Assembly: GCA_905221605.1 (NCBI GenBank)
Contig: CAJNDS010002524.1
Span: 841,634-905,633 of the forward strand
Length of the DNA stretch: 64,000 nt
Reading direction: 5' to 3'
From: Symbiodinium natans
Lineage: Eukaryota; Sar; Dinophyceae; Suessiales; Symbiodiniaceae
How positions within the stretch are numbered: the first letter of the stretch is position 1; each line of letters opens with the position of its first letter. The position numbers and the translations under genes are program-made. The notes beneath the pieces were generated by a model. That model saw only the letters and a list, made by a program, of their open reading frames with translations. It did no database searches and was not told the DNA's origin. Shown piece after piece: positions 34,001-41,627 of the stretch.

Positions 34001-37000
34001 CGCTCCCAAAGCCAAACCACGATATTTCACCGAGCCGCGCGAATCGCCGCTTCTCTTGTGGGGGCGCGTTCTGCCTGTTTGTTGTTGCTTGCTGTCTGAT
34101 CGTACTTCGGTGCGTGTGCGCGGGCTATGACGAACCTCGCAAGTAGAATGTTGCCCTTAGTGCCCTTGTTTTGGCTTGTACTGACAGTCCTAAGAAAGGA
34201 CTGTTAGGAACAGGGGGAACATCCTAACCCCAAAGCCCTAACCCTACTGCCCAGGATACCCAGTGTGCCCGTATTCTAGCCCTAAACCCTAAACCCTCAG
34301 CCCTAAACCCTAAAACCCTAAACCCTAAACCGTATTCTAGCCCTAAACCCTAAACCCTCAGCCCTAAACCCTAAAACCCTAAACCCTAAACCTCCAGTGG
34401 TGCCCTCATTTCCCGTTTTTTTCAAGGGGCTTACTGATTGCTCGATCCCGAGGTCACATCTTAGGTCCAGCCTTTGAAGTACCGCAACCCGGCTCTCAGA
34501 GCATCCAGTTTAGGGTTTAGGGTTTAGGGTTTAGGGTTTAGGGTTTAGGGATCTGCTTCTTCTCAGTTTGGGTCCTGCGTGTCCGGTAGGCTTGCAAAGT
34601 TCGCTGTGTCCATTTAAGGGCAACCACCTTTGCACCCTGAATCCTCTCAGGGATACTTAAAAGTAAGTATCTTGGGTTTACAGGGTGGGGCCCCCTAGTT
34701 ATAAGTAGAGTTATAAGGGCCCTAAATTGGGTTATAAGGACCCTAAGTTAGGTTATAAGTCCCTTAACTACAGTTAGTATAGTAAAGGGGCCCCACCCTG
34801 TAGAAGGTGAATCAGGATCAAGGGACCTAATTATTAGTTGGGGTCTACGGGGCCTGGGAGGGTCGAGTATGGGTTTTCGGAGGCTTTACATAAAAGCGAG
34901 TGGAGTTGCAGTTTGCAGCCTCCGGGGGTAGGGCTTGGGCGTAGGGACTACGGCTCGGTTTTTTAGTTCAAGCACATCTTTTTATCCATGAAGCCCCCGG
35001 CGTAGACGTTTAGCACCTGAGCTCACGACATGAGAGTACAAGACCCTATATAGATCATTTCCTTAAAAATATCTATACATATATGTATATATGTATATGT
35101 ATATACATGCACTGCTGTCTACGCACAATCCCTTCGACATCCCTCTGTTGACACAGTGTAAACTACCCCAGGTCCCCATCGGGTAAGTAGGCCGCGTTTT
35201 CCGCTCCCTGACTCTGCGATTTCCATGTCAAATATGTGGGTATCAGAGCTGCTTGGAGGTTCATAAGTACTGATAAGTGGGGGAGTGATGGTTCTGCCTC
35301 CTCCCTGGAAGGGTACTTGCATCCCTACCTAACTTATAAGTACCCATGAACCTTCAAACTCGTGGGCTGTAAGATAAGGACTTCTCAGCAGTCTTGTCGT
35401 CTTCTTGTCGCTTGAACTGATCGGTAGATTATGCGGCCTCCGCACCTGCAGTGCCAGGATCACCTAAACCCCAAACTCCTAGCCCCTAAACCCCAAACCC
35501 CTGGAGCCTAAACCGCAAACCCCTAAAGCCTAAACCCCACACCCCTGAAGCCTAAACCCTAACCCAGACAAATCCCTGGGGCCATTTTCTCGTAAGGGTC
35601 GCTTGTCAGTTCAAGGTTTAGGAACTCAAGTTGGGCAGGGGCCCTGAGTTTAGGGTTTAGGGTTTAGGGTTTAGGGTTTAGGGTTTAGGGTTTTGAACAC
35701 CAGGCACGGCTACACGTCTTGCGTGGCTTTGCCGGGCGTGCTGAGATGGAATGCGGAGGATGAAGCCAGTCTGGCAAGGCGATAGGGTTTAGGGTTTGGG
35801 GTTTTAGGGCTTTAGGGTTTTAGGATTTTAGGGTTTGAGGGTTTTAGGGTTTTAGGGTTTTAGGGTTTTAGGATTTTAGGGTTTGAGGGTTTTAGAGTTT
35901 TGGGGGTTTAGGGCTTTAGGGTTTTTGGGTTTATGGCTTAGGGTTTAGGGTGTAAACCTTCAGTCCTCTCATGTAACAGTAACCAATAACTCAGTATCTG
36001 GAAGTACCAGGTATAGTAAAGAGAAGCGAAGAAGACCAGCCCCCTCTCGACGTTTCGGGAGGTTTCGGCGTCGGTGTTGTTTTCAGAGCGGGTTTGGGGC
36101 TCATGGGGTTTAGGGTTTAGGATTTACGCTTAGGGTTTAGGGTTTCGGGTTTAGGGTCTGTGCTTTAGCTTTACTTCTGGGCGAAGTCTTTGCACCCAAC
36201 ATCCCCAACCCTAAACCCTAAACTAACCCTAAGCCCTAATTTCTAAACCCTACAGTAAGCCCTAAACCCTACGGCATTTGTGTGTGTGTGTGTCAGGCAG
36301 AAACTGGTTGTCGAGGCGTTTGCACGAGCTGGGGCCGTGGAAGGCCCTGGCGTTGGAATGGGATCTTCTGGTTTCGGGTTTCAAGCTTTTAGGGTTTCTG
36401 GGTGTCAAGGTTTCGGGTTTAGGGTTTTAAGGGTTAGGGTTATACCGAGCCCTGAAGCCCCAAATCCAACGCCTACCAGTGGTTGCTTTCAGCTCAGTGC
36501 TTTTAGCCTTGAGTTCACAACTTGCGACACGCCATGCAAAAACAGCCCGCTTTTGAATCGCTAGACTCAAGCATGCAAGCAGCCAGAGTGCAAAAACATG
36601 GTAAGTTCTTTAAATGATCATCCCTTTTTGGGTACTAAGAGGGGCAGATTTCTCTTGGCAGCCCAGTGGTACTCTTTTCACTGTTTTTGTTTCAAGGTCC
36701 CCATATGAAGTCTTGCGGTGACGAAGACAGACGAGCCAGGGTACCTATGGTGAGTCAACGTGATGAGGGTAAAGCCCCTGCATCCGTAATTCAGCCCTAA
36801 ACTCTGGACCCTGCAAGCCCTAAGACCTAAACCCTACAAGCCTGAAACCCTAAACGCTATTTTTTGGTCCTGAACCCTATACGTCCTATAGATCCGAAGC
36901 CCTACAAGCTCTACACACTGTAAGCCCCAAAACTCCCTGGACCCTCTAACCCCTAAACCCTAAACCCTAAACCCTAAACCCTAAACCCTAAACCCTAAAC

Positions 37001-40000
37001 CCTAAACCCCAAACCCTAAACCCTAAACCCTAAACCCTAAACCCTATAAGCCTAAAACCCGGCTCCCAGCCACGTCAGGCGCCGACTCTGCCGGCGACTG
37101 CGTGGCAAACCTGGTCAAAGAGCTGGGGCTGCCCCTCGGAAGGGTTTAGGGTTTAGGGTTTAGGGTTTAGGGTTTAGGGTTTAGGGTTTAGGGTTTAGGG
37201 TTTGGGGTTTGGGGTTTGGGGTTTGGGGTTTTGGGTTTGGAGCTGGGGCTGCGCCTCGGAAGGGGATTTGCGGCCTTTAGCGTGTTGGGCTTGGGGTGTG
37301 GCTTTGTAGGTTTGTGAGAGTTTAGGGGCGTGGCCTTATAGGCTTTATGAGAGTTTAGGTTTAAGGGTTTAGGGTTTTGGCTTCAGTCGTTTAAGGTTCA
37401 GGGTGCACAGGCGCTTCGCGATGACAAGGGGCATGTGAGCCACTCCCACACGGGGGGGGGGGGGGGTATGGGATAGGCAAGCAACAGATTTGACACCTTT
37501 TGCAAGTCCAGATCCCTGAAGCTCTAATAGCCCCCAACCTAAGAAGTTGCAAATATAGGGGTTTAGGGTTTAGGGTTTGTGGTGGGTTCGTTTTGTTTGG
37601 TAGGATGCCACGTCGCTCGCTTGAGGGTCAGGCTTTGTATACCTCTATTGCTGATGGATTATCCTTTTTTCCACCCGAAACCCTGAAGTCTAACACCTCC
37701 GCCCCACCCTGACCCGTACCCTCAGGGTCCATATACCGAGAGAATAGAAACTTGCGCTTTTAAGGGGTTCCCATATTTTATAGCTTTAGGGCCCAAGTAA
37801 GGGGGGGGGGGTTGTCTTTCGATGCTTTTCCGATCGCATCTCCTTGTGTTGCAGTGCTGCGCCAACCTTTCTTCAGACTGGAGGAGAGGAGTAGAGTCGT
37901 GGCGACATGCAGAACTCTGGCAGCTCTCGTGGCTTAGGTTCGAGCCCCTCACGTCGTCTATACTGACAAGCACGGGAAGTGCTCGGCTGTATCTTTCTAC
38001 GCCCTTCCCGGGCCTGACCAGCACGCGTACTGGGAAATCAGTTTGACGGAGCTGGGCGCTTACGCGATCTGGGAGCGTAGTATGAAGGCTGGCACGGCCA
38101 AAGATTCTGTTGTGGCGTATATGGGTATTTCCCAAAATAGGGGTACCCCGTTTATACCCCAAATGGAATAGAATCCCTTTCAAGGGACCCCCAAGAAGGG
38201 TACCCCTATTTCGGAAACGCCCATACACTAAACAGGCAGTATATAGGTGCATGGACCCTAAACCCTAAACCCTAAACCCTGAACCCTAAACCCTAAACCC
38301 TAAACCCTAAACCCTAAACCCTAAACCCTAAACCCTAAACCCTAAACCCTAAACCCTAAACCCTAAACCCTAAACCCAGTACAGCTCACCACACCAGGCC
38401 CGGCTCGTTGGCCGACGTAGGTGTGGCGCAAAGCCAGCTGGAGGCCCTCCATGGGGATTTCGGCTTGACTTTAGGTCTTTGAGTCTCAGAAGTTGAGGTT
38501 TAGGGTTTAGGGTTTTTAGGGTTTAGGGTTTAGGGTTTAGGGTTTAGGGTTTAGGGTTTAGGGTTTAGGGTTTAGGGTTTAGGCTTTGTGGACTGATTAT
38601 GAAGTAACAGGCTTTGGGAGCCCGAAGGTTCGGGATTGGGCTTGAGGATTTAGGGCTTGGGGCTGTTTTTGTTTTTTGGTGTTTAGGGCTTTGGGTTTAG
38701 TTAGGGTTTAGGGTTTAGGGTTTAGGGTTTAGGGTTTAGGGTTTAGGGCTTAGGGTTTAGGGTTTAGGGTTTAGGGCTTAGGGCTTAGGGCTTAGGGCTT
38801 AGGGCTTAGGGCTTTGGGTTGGTATGTGCCCCCTTGTATACTAACAGTCCTTAATGGGGATTATAGTAGGGGGGGTACTAGAATCCCTTTTTTCGGACTG
38901 TCGGCGTAGTTGCCCCCAAAACCTGACCCCAAACCCGAAACCCTTAACTGAACCCTGAGCCAAAGCAAAGACGGTGGAATCTCACCTGACCGGCTAAATC
39001 GACAGATTGCACCGCCGAGCCCCTTAGAAGGAATCGGATGGGGTGTGCATTCTGGGTTTGGGGGTTTAAGCTTAGGGTTTAGGATGGGCAGCATATCAGG
39101 GTTGAGGCTTTAGGAGATTTTAGGGCTTTCCCTCGTCAGAATGCCAGCAAAGCAAACGGGGACTACACTTGACCGAGCACCTGCGTGAAGCCTTCGATCC
39201 TGGATGCATCTACTTCGAGGCTCATGGTACTTATTGACCACTGACAACTGCACTTAGAACTCCACTTATAACCATATGACCGCACTTCAGGGCCTTGCAA
39301 GTGGGTTATGATAAGTATCATGAACCTCCAAGTAGTCTGAGAGTCTGAGCCCTGAACCCTGGATTTGTTTCGATCCCTCAACAAAGTGACCGGATCAGGC
39401 GCCCAATGTTCAAATTAGGATTTTTTCGCCTAAACCCTACACCCAAAACCCTAAACTCTAAACCCTAACCCCGAACCCGCCCTCCCCCTCCCATTAAAAA
39501 AACAGCTCAACCGTTGAACCCCTTCGAGGAGTGCGCCCGGCGCACGATGCACGACCCACTGGTCCCGACCAACCCGCGGAAGATCGGCGGGTGGGAGGAC
39601 CTCCTCGGAGCCCTAAAGGCCCTGTTGTTGAGGGTTTAGGGTTTAGGGTTTAGGGTTTAGGGTTTAGGGTTTAGGGTTTAGGGTTTAGGGTTACCCTGAA
39701 TCTGTGGCCTAGGATGCTAGCGTGAGGGTGGGGGACAGGGGCTCATGGCTTTGAGTTTTTGGGCTTATACCGCAAGCCGTCGGAACCCTATGCTAGGTAG
39801 AGCTCCAGCAGAAGTCCCAGAAGCAGTAAGTAAATGTTCAGGAAATCTTGTGTAGGGTTTAGGGTTTAGGGTTTAGGGTTTAAGGTTTAGGGTTTAATGG
39901 TTCAACGGTTCAACCGCACAACCGCGGAGCCTTCTCTCCCTCGGCACCCTTCACGCCCTAAACCCCCTAAACCCCCTAAACAGCCCACACCCCCTAACCT

Positions 40001-40906
40001 TTTTCAAAACCGCCTAAACACCCAAAACCCTAGAACCCCAAATCCCAAAACCCTAAACACCCTAGACACGCTAAACCCAAAGCCTTAAAGCCCCAAATCC
40101 CTAGACCCTAAACCCCCTAAACACCCTAAACACCCAAAACCCTAAAACCCCAAATCCCTAAACCCTAAACCCCCCAAGCACCCTAAACCCGAAACACCCT
40201 AAGCCCTAAACACCCCAAGCACCCTAAGCCCTAAACCCTAAACACCCTACCCTAAGCCCTAAGCCCCAAACCCTAAACACCCTAAGCCCCTTAAACACCC
40301 TAAACCCTAAGCCCTAAACACTAAACACCCCAGGAGCCCTAAACCCTAAACACCTTAAACCCCCCTAATTACCCTAGACCCTAAACCCTGTAACCCTAAG
40401 CACCTTAACCCTAAACCCTAAACCCCCAAGCCCTAACCCTAAACCCCCTAAACACCCTGCAAACCCTAAACCCTAAACCCTAGACCCCCTCAAAGCTAAC
40501 CCCCTAAACCCTATATAAACCCTACACCCCAAACCCCAAACCCCAAACCCCAAACCCCAAACCCCAAACCCCAAACCCCAAACCCCAAACCCCAAACCCC
40601 ACACCCCAAACCCCAAACCCCAAACCCCAAACCCCAAACCCCACACCCCAAACCCCAAACCCCAAACCCCAAACCCCAAACCCCAAACCCCAATCCCCAA
40701 ACCCCACACCCCAAACCCCAAACCCCAAACCCCAAACCCCAAACCCCAAACCCCAAACCCCAAACCCCCAACCCCTAAACCCTAAACCCCAAACCCTAAA
40801 CCGCAAACCCCAAACCTTCACTGAACCCTGCGAGGACGTGCTTGCCATCCTCGAGCTTTGTGGGCCCTTTGCTGAGCCCTCTGAGGCCAAAGCCACTGCA
40901 GCTTAG
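18741..40906 (+). CDS. Iron-containing alcohol dehydrogenase / maleylacetate reductase-like, 22 exons
   Basis: Joined exons give 1212 bp, 404 codons with the TAG, close to the usual length for this NAD(P)H-linked metal-dependent oxidoreductase family. Exons: 18741-18821, 19341-19409, 20209-20232, 21402-21483, 22062-22087, 22988-23031, 23524-23547, 24892-24911, 25211-25279, 27919-27973, 29350-29403, 30159-30221, 31406-31490, 31794-31856, 33248-33290, 34453-34483, 35704-35778, 36297-36349, 37079-37130, 38398-38455, 39529-39597, 40835-40906. Motifs in order: VGVWDGMPAHSPRDA, VGGGSLTDGAK (nucleotide-binding loop), IPQVSIPTTLSAGEFAP, VLDPWLV, GLRAVDHCVE, MGASHAIGHILG and VPHGYTSC. The Asp and His residues in the last three are the candidate metal ligands. 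Seventeen donors are GC, three GA and one GT; all acceptors are AG|G. Substrate cannot be told from sequence. The N-terminal exon and the true start are uncertain. Confidence 0.9.
19425..19972. repeat. TTTAGGG array facing a CCCCTAAA octamer array
   Basis: TTTAGGG-type units fill 19425-19618. After about 130 bp of open sequence the complementary strand type follows, first as CCCTAAA and then as about 20 consecutive CCCCTAAA octamers (19790-19960). An octamer array this uniform is unusual for a heptamer telomere. Confidence 0.85.
19635..19745 (+). other. Open exon-like segment inside a gene 2 intron, not needed for the reading frame
   Basis: Bounded by AG at 19633-19634 and a GT at 19746, it reads GFGACVKVCLPKESV and continues to KLLEETIAAA in phase 0, and would fit between exons 2 and 3. 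Including it breaks the family match LGDTC-VGVWDGMP, so I leave it out. It could be an alternative exon. It is flanked by TTTAGGG on the left and CCCTAAA on the right like a true exon. Confidence 0.25.
20540..20632 (+). other. Exon-like segment in intron 3 of gene 2, retroelement-like or alternative
   Basis: AG at 20538-20539, then IGCKLKLVGRTSKGKLQLHN and VLYYGCK, ending at a textbook GTTAGT donor. The pattern resembles the strand just before the integrase zinc region of copia-type polyproteins (GxGxVxL...LxNVLYV), but only loosely. It is not compatible with the gene 2 frame and is excluded from it. Confidence 0.25.
22988..25279 (+). CDS. Gene 2, exons 6-9
   Basis: 22988-23031 reads VVRIALQTEAASQE plus two bases (GC donor). 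23524-23547 is 24 bp, LQNLMNP plus two bases (GC). 24892-24911 is only 20 bp, RAQTHNS across its borders (GC). 25211-25279 reads DVSAVKDTKLIPQVSIPTTL then SA plus one base (GC). The last exon contains the PTTLSAG motif of the family and anchors the frame. Three exons in a row are 20-44 bp, near the lower limit of what exon definition can handle. Confidence 0.83.
24145..24268. mobile_element. Single inverted-repeat element with poly-A/poly-T core
   Basis: Arms atagttgcttaagaacccc / ggggttcttaagcaaatag, about 120 bp, abutting the right end of a TTTAGGG array. No second copy in the window. Similar solitary hairpins: 14300-14390 (cctgggactctccttacct / aggtaagtagagtcccagg) and 54748-54900 (cctgtaaccccaat / attggggttacagg). 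Confidence 0.6.
25833..26525 (+). CDS. ADP-ribosyl cyclase (CD38)-like ORF, single exon, nested in gene 2 intron
   Basis: A 230-residue ORF starting at ATG with a likely signal peptide (hydrophobic residues 6-18). Residues 102-109 LWAGFWSG, 117-121 TTKEA and 173-182 NFWTMASKAF line up with the FWSG, LEDT and FWGMAS blocks of ADP-ribosyl cyclases, enzymes that make cyclic ADP-ribose from NAD. The block that normally carries the catalytic glutamate should follow residue 200 but is not visible in this frame; the frame shifted by one base contains GAEFYDC, so a frameshift near 26445 is possible and the copy may be dead. It is the only long uninterrupted frame in the window and lies on the sense strand of a spliced gene, which suggests insertion of a reverse-transcribed copy. 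Family call is from recalled motifs only. Confidence 0.5.
   Translation: MSAPPWLLRLLSVAVLVSADRSLSLDADPSSNNKLDQQIKKLTGECRKEIQGLVTDLMSLCRKTQASDCESQIYDLFLADLALAQEGRWLARAARSEKDAMLWAGFWSGPGAEANRTTKEALFNFADLMNTSTVHPMTQLGQIVEDNGVLQSCGRDQAAMEPLEVRDNGLLSNFWTMASKAFVKSMAWKKQSSIVVLVNKDHHMRMLLLGLSFMTARATLVERAAALWKS
26694..27098 (+). CDS. Open segment of 134 codons ending in TAG, unknown
   Basis: Follows an acceptor-like AG at 26692-26693 and reads continuously from DTSPNAERNLYDSVLWKYEL to IMRRVFSWMR and TAG. Composition is charged and helix-rich with several Cys (residues TCLPCVSPC); no family recognised. It has no good ATG at its start, so it is either a terminal exon or the tail of an inserted cDNA; internal ATGs occur at 26844 and 26927. 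A telomere-type array (26607-26690) separates it from the cyclase-like ORF, and both could be pieces of one insertion. Confidence 0.4.
   Translation, partial: DTSPNAERNLYDSVLWKYELPRIAFEVATSASAAPVSFGHRPPWRPQLALVDLRGRCDVLLEKMRHQATSSEEVGFAMMSAEKRTRVIQRWLKDRVTCLPCVSPCKLNEEFAEALREKLTETPSIMRRVFSWMR
27604..27650. repeat. Ten-base tandem repeat GGTTCATGAT
   Basis: Four perfect copies in a gene 2 intron. The unit resembles part of the family A end (ggttcatgggt), so it may have grown from a decayed element. Confidence 0.85.
27919..31856 (+). CDS. Gene 2, exons 10-14 (metal-binding domain, first half)
   Basis: 27919-27973 reads EFAPYAGCTDPATKVKE plus two bases (GC donor). 29350-29403 reads YVWLDALPKAIVLDPWL plus two bases (GC). 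30159-30221 reads QQTPEWLFLSTGLRAVDHCV plus two bases (GT). 31406-31490 reads CSLSGNPYADGQAAAALALL then VRGLRAAK (GC). 31794-31856 reads AKPDDVNARNDCQLGIFQSV then Q (GC, or GT three bases earlier). The Asp-His pair in RAVDHC matches the metal-ligand region of iron-dependent dehydrogenases. Joins at 27973/29350 and 29403/30159 each rebuild a split codon. Confidence 0.9.
27974..28482. other. Repeat-poor stretch inside intron 10 of gene 2
   Basis: About 500 bp free of telomere-type repeats directly follows exon 10. A plus-strand frame is open from 27987 to 28478 (163 codons) but has low-complexity, atypical composition, and another frame is open at 28392-28482 (RLGPAQRIRVSMVIP). No family recognised. 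It may be a decayed insertion or unspliced coding debris. It is followed by TTTAGGG variants and a purine/pyrimidine-skewed tract (28655-28738). Confidence 0.3.
28655..28738. repeat. Purine-rich G tract
   Basis: Over 80 bases with G and A on the plus strand almost exclusively, in GGGGGG-A steps. Capable of triplex or G-quadruplex structure. The proline-rich minus-strand ORFs here are artefacts. Confidence 0.85.
29590..29780. repeat. Head-to-head telomere-type junction
   Basis: About 20 TTTAGGG-type units run rightward to 29748 and meet CCCTAA units after only the bases agcct (tttagagcctcctaaaccc). It lies in intron 11 of gene 2. Confidence 0.8.
30048..30152. repeat. CCCTAAA array, about 15 units
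   Basis: Perfect array ending seven bases before the AG of exon 12 of gene 2 (30159); the exon is followed within about 70 bp by TTTAGGG units. Confidence 0.9.
30222..31405. repeat. Intron 12 of gene 2
   Basis: Starts with TTTCGGG/TTTAGGG units (30290-30375), has repeat-poor sequence (30376-30600) without a convincing frame, a family-H element (30735-30845), and CCCTAAA and variants (30895-31075, 31180-31385) up to exon 13. Confidence 0.6.
30735..30845. mobile_element. Family H element, copy 1
   Basis: Contains acaccttttgggatactata, atcccctgtaaaactgaaag and tgtacactttgt, with ends ttagtagctgag / cagcaactaag. The second copy at 45703-45803 keeps all blocks in order. Confidence 0.7.
31857..33247. 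repeat. Intron 14 of gene 2
   Basis: CCCTAAA/CCCTGAA (31868-31960), a poly-G run (32008-32022), TTTAGGG (32086-32135), CCCTAAA/CCCTAGA (32235-32312, 32450-32530), a 27-base poly-C run (32538-32565), a family-E element (32645-32768), family-A-like ends (32770-32860) and a ten-base CCCTATAAA-type array (33069-33195) before exon 15. Confidence 0.65.
32645..32768. mobile_element. Family E element, copy 1
   Basis: Arms taggataagggggaccctta and taatcctatcccct; the centre has aaccctcttctggctctct. A close second copy is at 59272-59392, 26 kb away in another gene, with only scattered differences. Confidence 0.75.
33248..40906 (+). CDS. Gene 2, exons 15-22 (metal-binding domain and C-terminus)
   Basis: 33248-33290 reads ACQSGPKMGASHAI plus one base (GC donor). 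34453-34483 (31 bp) reads HILGPAFEV plus two bases (GC). 35704-35778 reads HGYTSCVALPGVLRWNAEDE then ASLA plus two bases (GC). 36297-36349 reads QKLVVEAFARAGAVEGP plus one base (GC). 37079-37130 reads ADSAGDCVANLVKELG plus two bases (GC). 38398-38455 reads PGSLADVGVAQSQLEALHG (GA). 39529-39597 reads ECARRTMHDPLVPTNPRKIG then GWE (GA). 40835-40906 reads DVLAILELCGPFAEPSEAKA then TAA and TAG. ASHAIGH and VPHGY carry histidines typical of the metal site; DPLVPTNPR matches the family C-terminal block. Confidence 0.9.
33291..34452. repeat. Intron 15 of gene 2
   Basis: TTTAGGG variants (33340-33385), a family-B element split by a CCCTAAA array (33597-33712), a family-C element (33826-33943), repeat-poor sequence (33945-34140) and a 61-bp tandem duplication made of CCCTAAA units (34270-34393). 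Confidence 0.65.
34270..34393. repeat. 61-bp tandem duplication of a telomere-type block
   Basis: The block beginning cgtattctagccctaaacc and ending in cctaaacc occurs twice in direct succession (about 34270-34331 and 34332-34393) with no visible difference, so the duplication is recent. Confidence 0.85.
37118..37266. repeat. Duplicated exon end with telomere array between copies
   Basis: The 3' end of exon 19 of gene 2 with its donor (gagctggggctgcccctcgg at 37120-37139) reappears at 37240-37260 with one change, after about 100 bp of TTTAGGG and TTTGGGG units. A break at the donor followed by array growth and rejoining with a short duplication would give this layout. Confidence 0.8.
38263..38376. 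repeat. CCCTAAA array, about 16 units, before exon 20 of gene 2
   Basis: Nearly perfect; the exon is followed by TTTAGGG arrays at 38490-38582 and 38705-38815. The intron before it also holds a family-C element (38119-38226), and the one after it a family-B element (38823-38896) and a family-A element (39210-39335). Confidence 0.9.
39635..40834. repeat. Last intron of gene 2 with CCCCAAA mega-array
   Basis: TTTAGGG (39635-39695, 39853-39895), then CCCTAAA and CACCCTAAA mixtures (39955-40500), then about 35 CCCCAAA heptamers (40524-40775) with occasional CCCCACA and CCCCAAT units. Read on the minus strand this gives false GVWGLGF repeat ORFs. The terminal exon follows at 40835. Confidence 0.9.
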
Positions 40907-40929
40907 AGGTGACAGGCTTTAGGGTGAAT

Positions 40930-41003
40930 TTAGGGGTTTAGGGTTTAGGGTTTAGGGTTTAGGGTTTAGGGTTTAGGGTTTAGGGTTTAGGGTTTAGGGT
41001 TTT
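40930..41003. repeat. TTTAGGG array after the gene 2 stop
   Basis: Ten near-perfect units start about 25 bp after the TAG of gene 2, so arrays are not confined to introns. The stretch to 41627 is otherwise intergenic or 3' UTR: a partial AT-rich patch (41085-41125) and open frames (41268-41597) that I judge non-coding. Confidence 0.75.
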
Positions 41004-41627
41004 GGGGGTTAATTTATGGAGCTTTGCTGGAGTCGCTCTCACTTATAGTCTAGGGCTTAGGCTTCAGTTTGTTCCTATGCAGGTGTATATGTATGTATAT
41101 ATGCTTATTTATATTTACAGCTGACAGACACTCTGTCGGTGTATGCTAGTCTGTTTTTTTAACCCATAGATATTGGTACCATTCTACTGTAGCTCCTAAG
41201 CTCTCGAAATCGGCTTAGGTTTCGGTGTCGGGCGAGGCACAATGCGAAGCCTGCTAGGGTACGGGACTTGTTTTGGTTTCAGGGTGCAGGTCAGCAGGAG
41301 TCGCGCCGTGCCCAGGGGCATTTTTCCGGCGCATTTTTCTGCCCAGCAGGGTCCAAGTATGCTGCTGGCCATGTGACTCTAAGCCCTTCAACTCCCTCCA
41401 CCCCGAAACACCTCGAACAACGCCTGAACCCGCCCTTCGCCCATGTGTGTGTCATCTCAATTTTGGTGTTTGGGGTTTCGGGTTTGTGCTCAAACTGTTC
41501 AAGGCTTTGGGCTTACAAGGTGTGGGGTCTGTATACAATGAACCAAGCTGATAATTGCACCGTGATCCGATCTTGGAACTCAGCACCCAAACCCTAAACC
41601 CTGAACCCTAACCCTAAACCCTACACC

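Noticed and set aside
40473..40896. Three long minus-strand ORFs made of GVWGLGF repeats
   Set aside because: They are translations of a CCCCAAA heptamer array; period 7 gives open frames in all phases.
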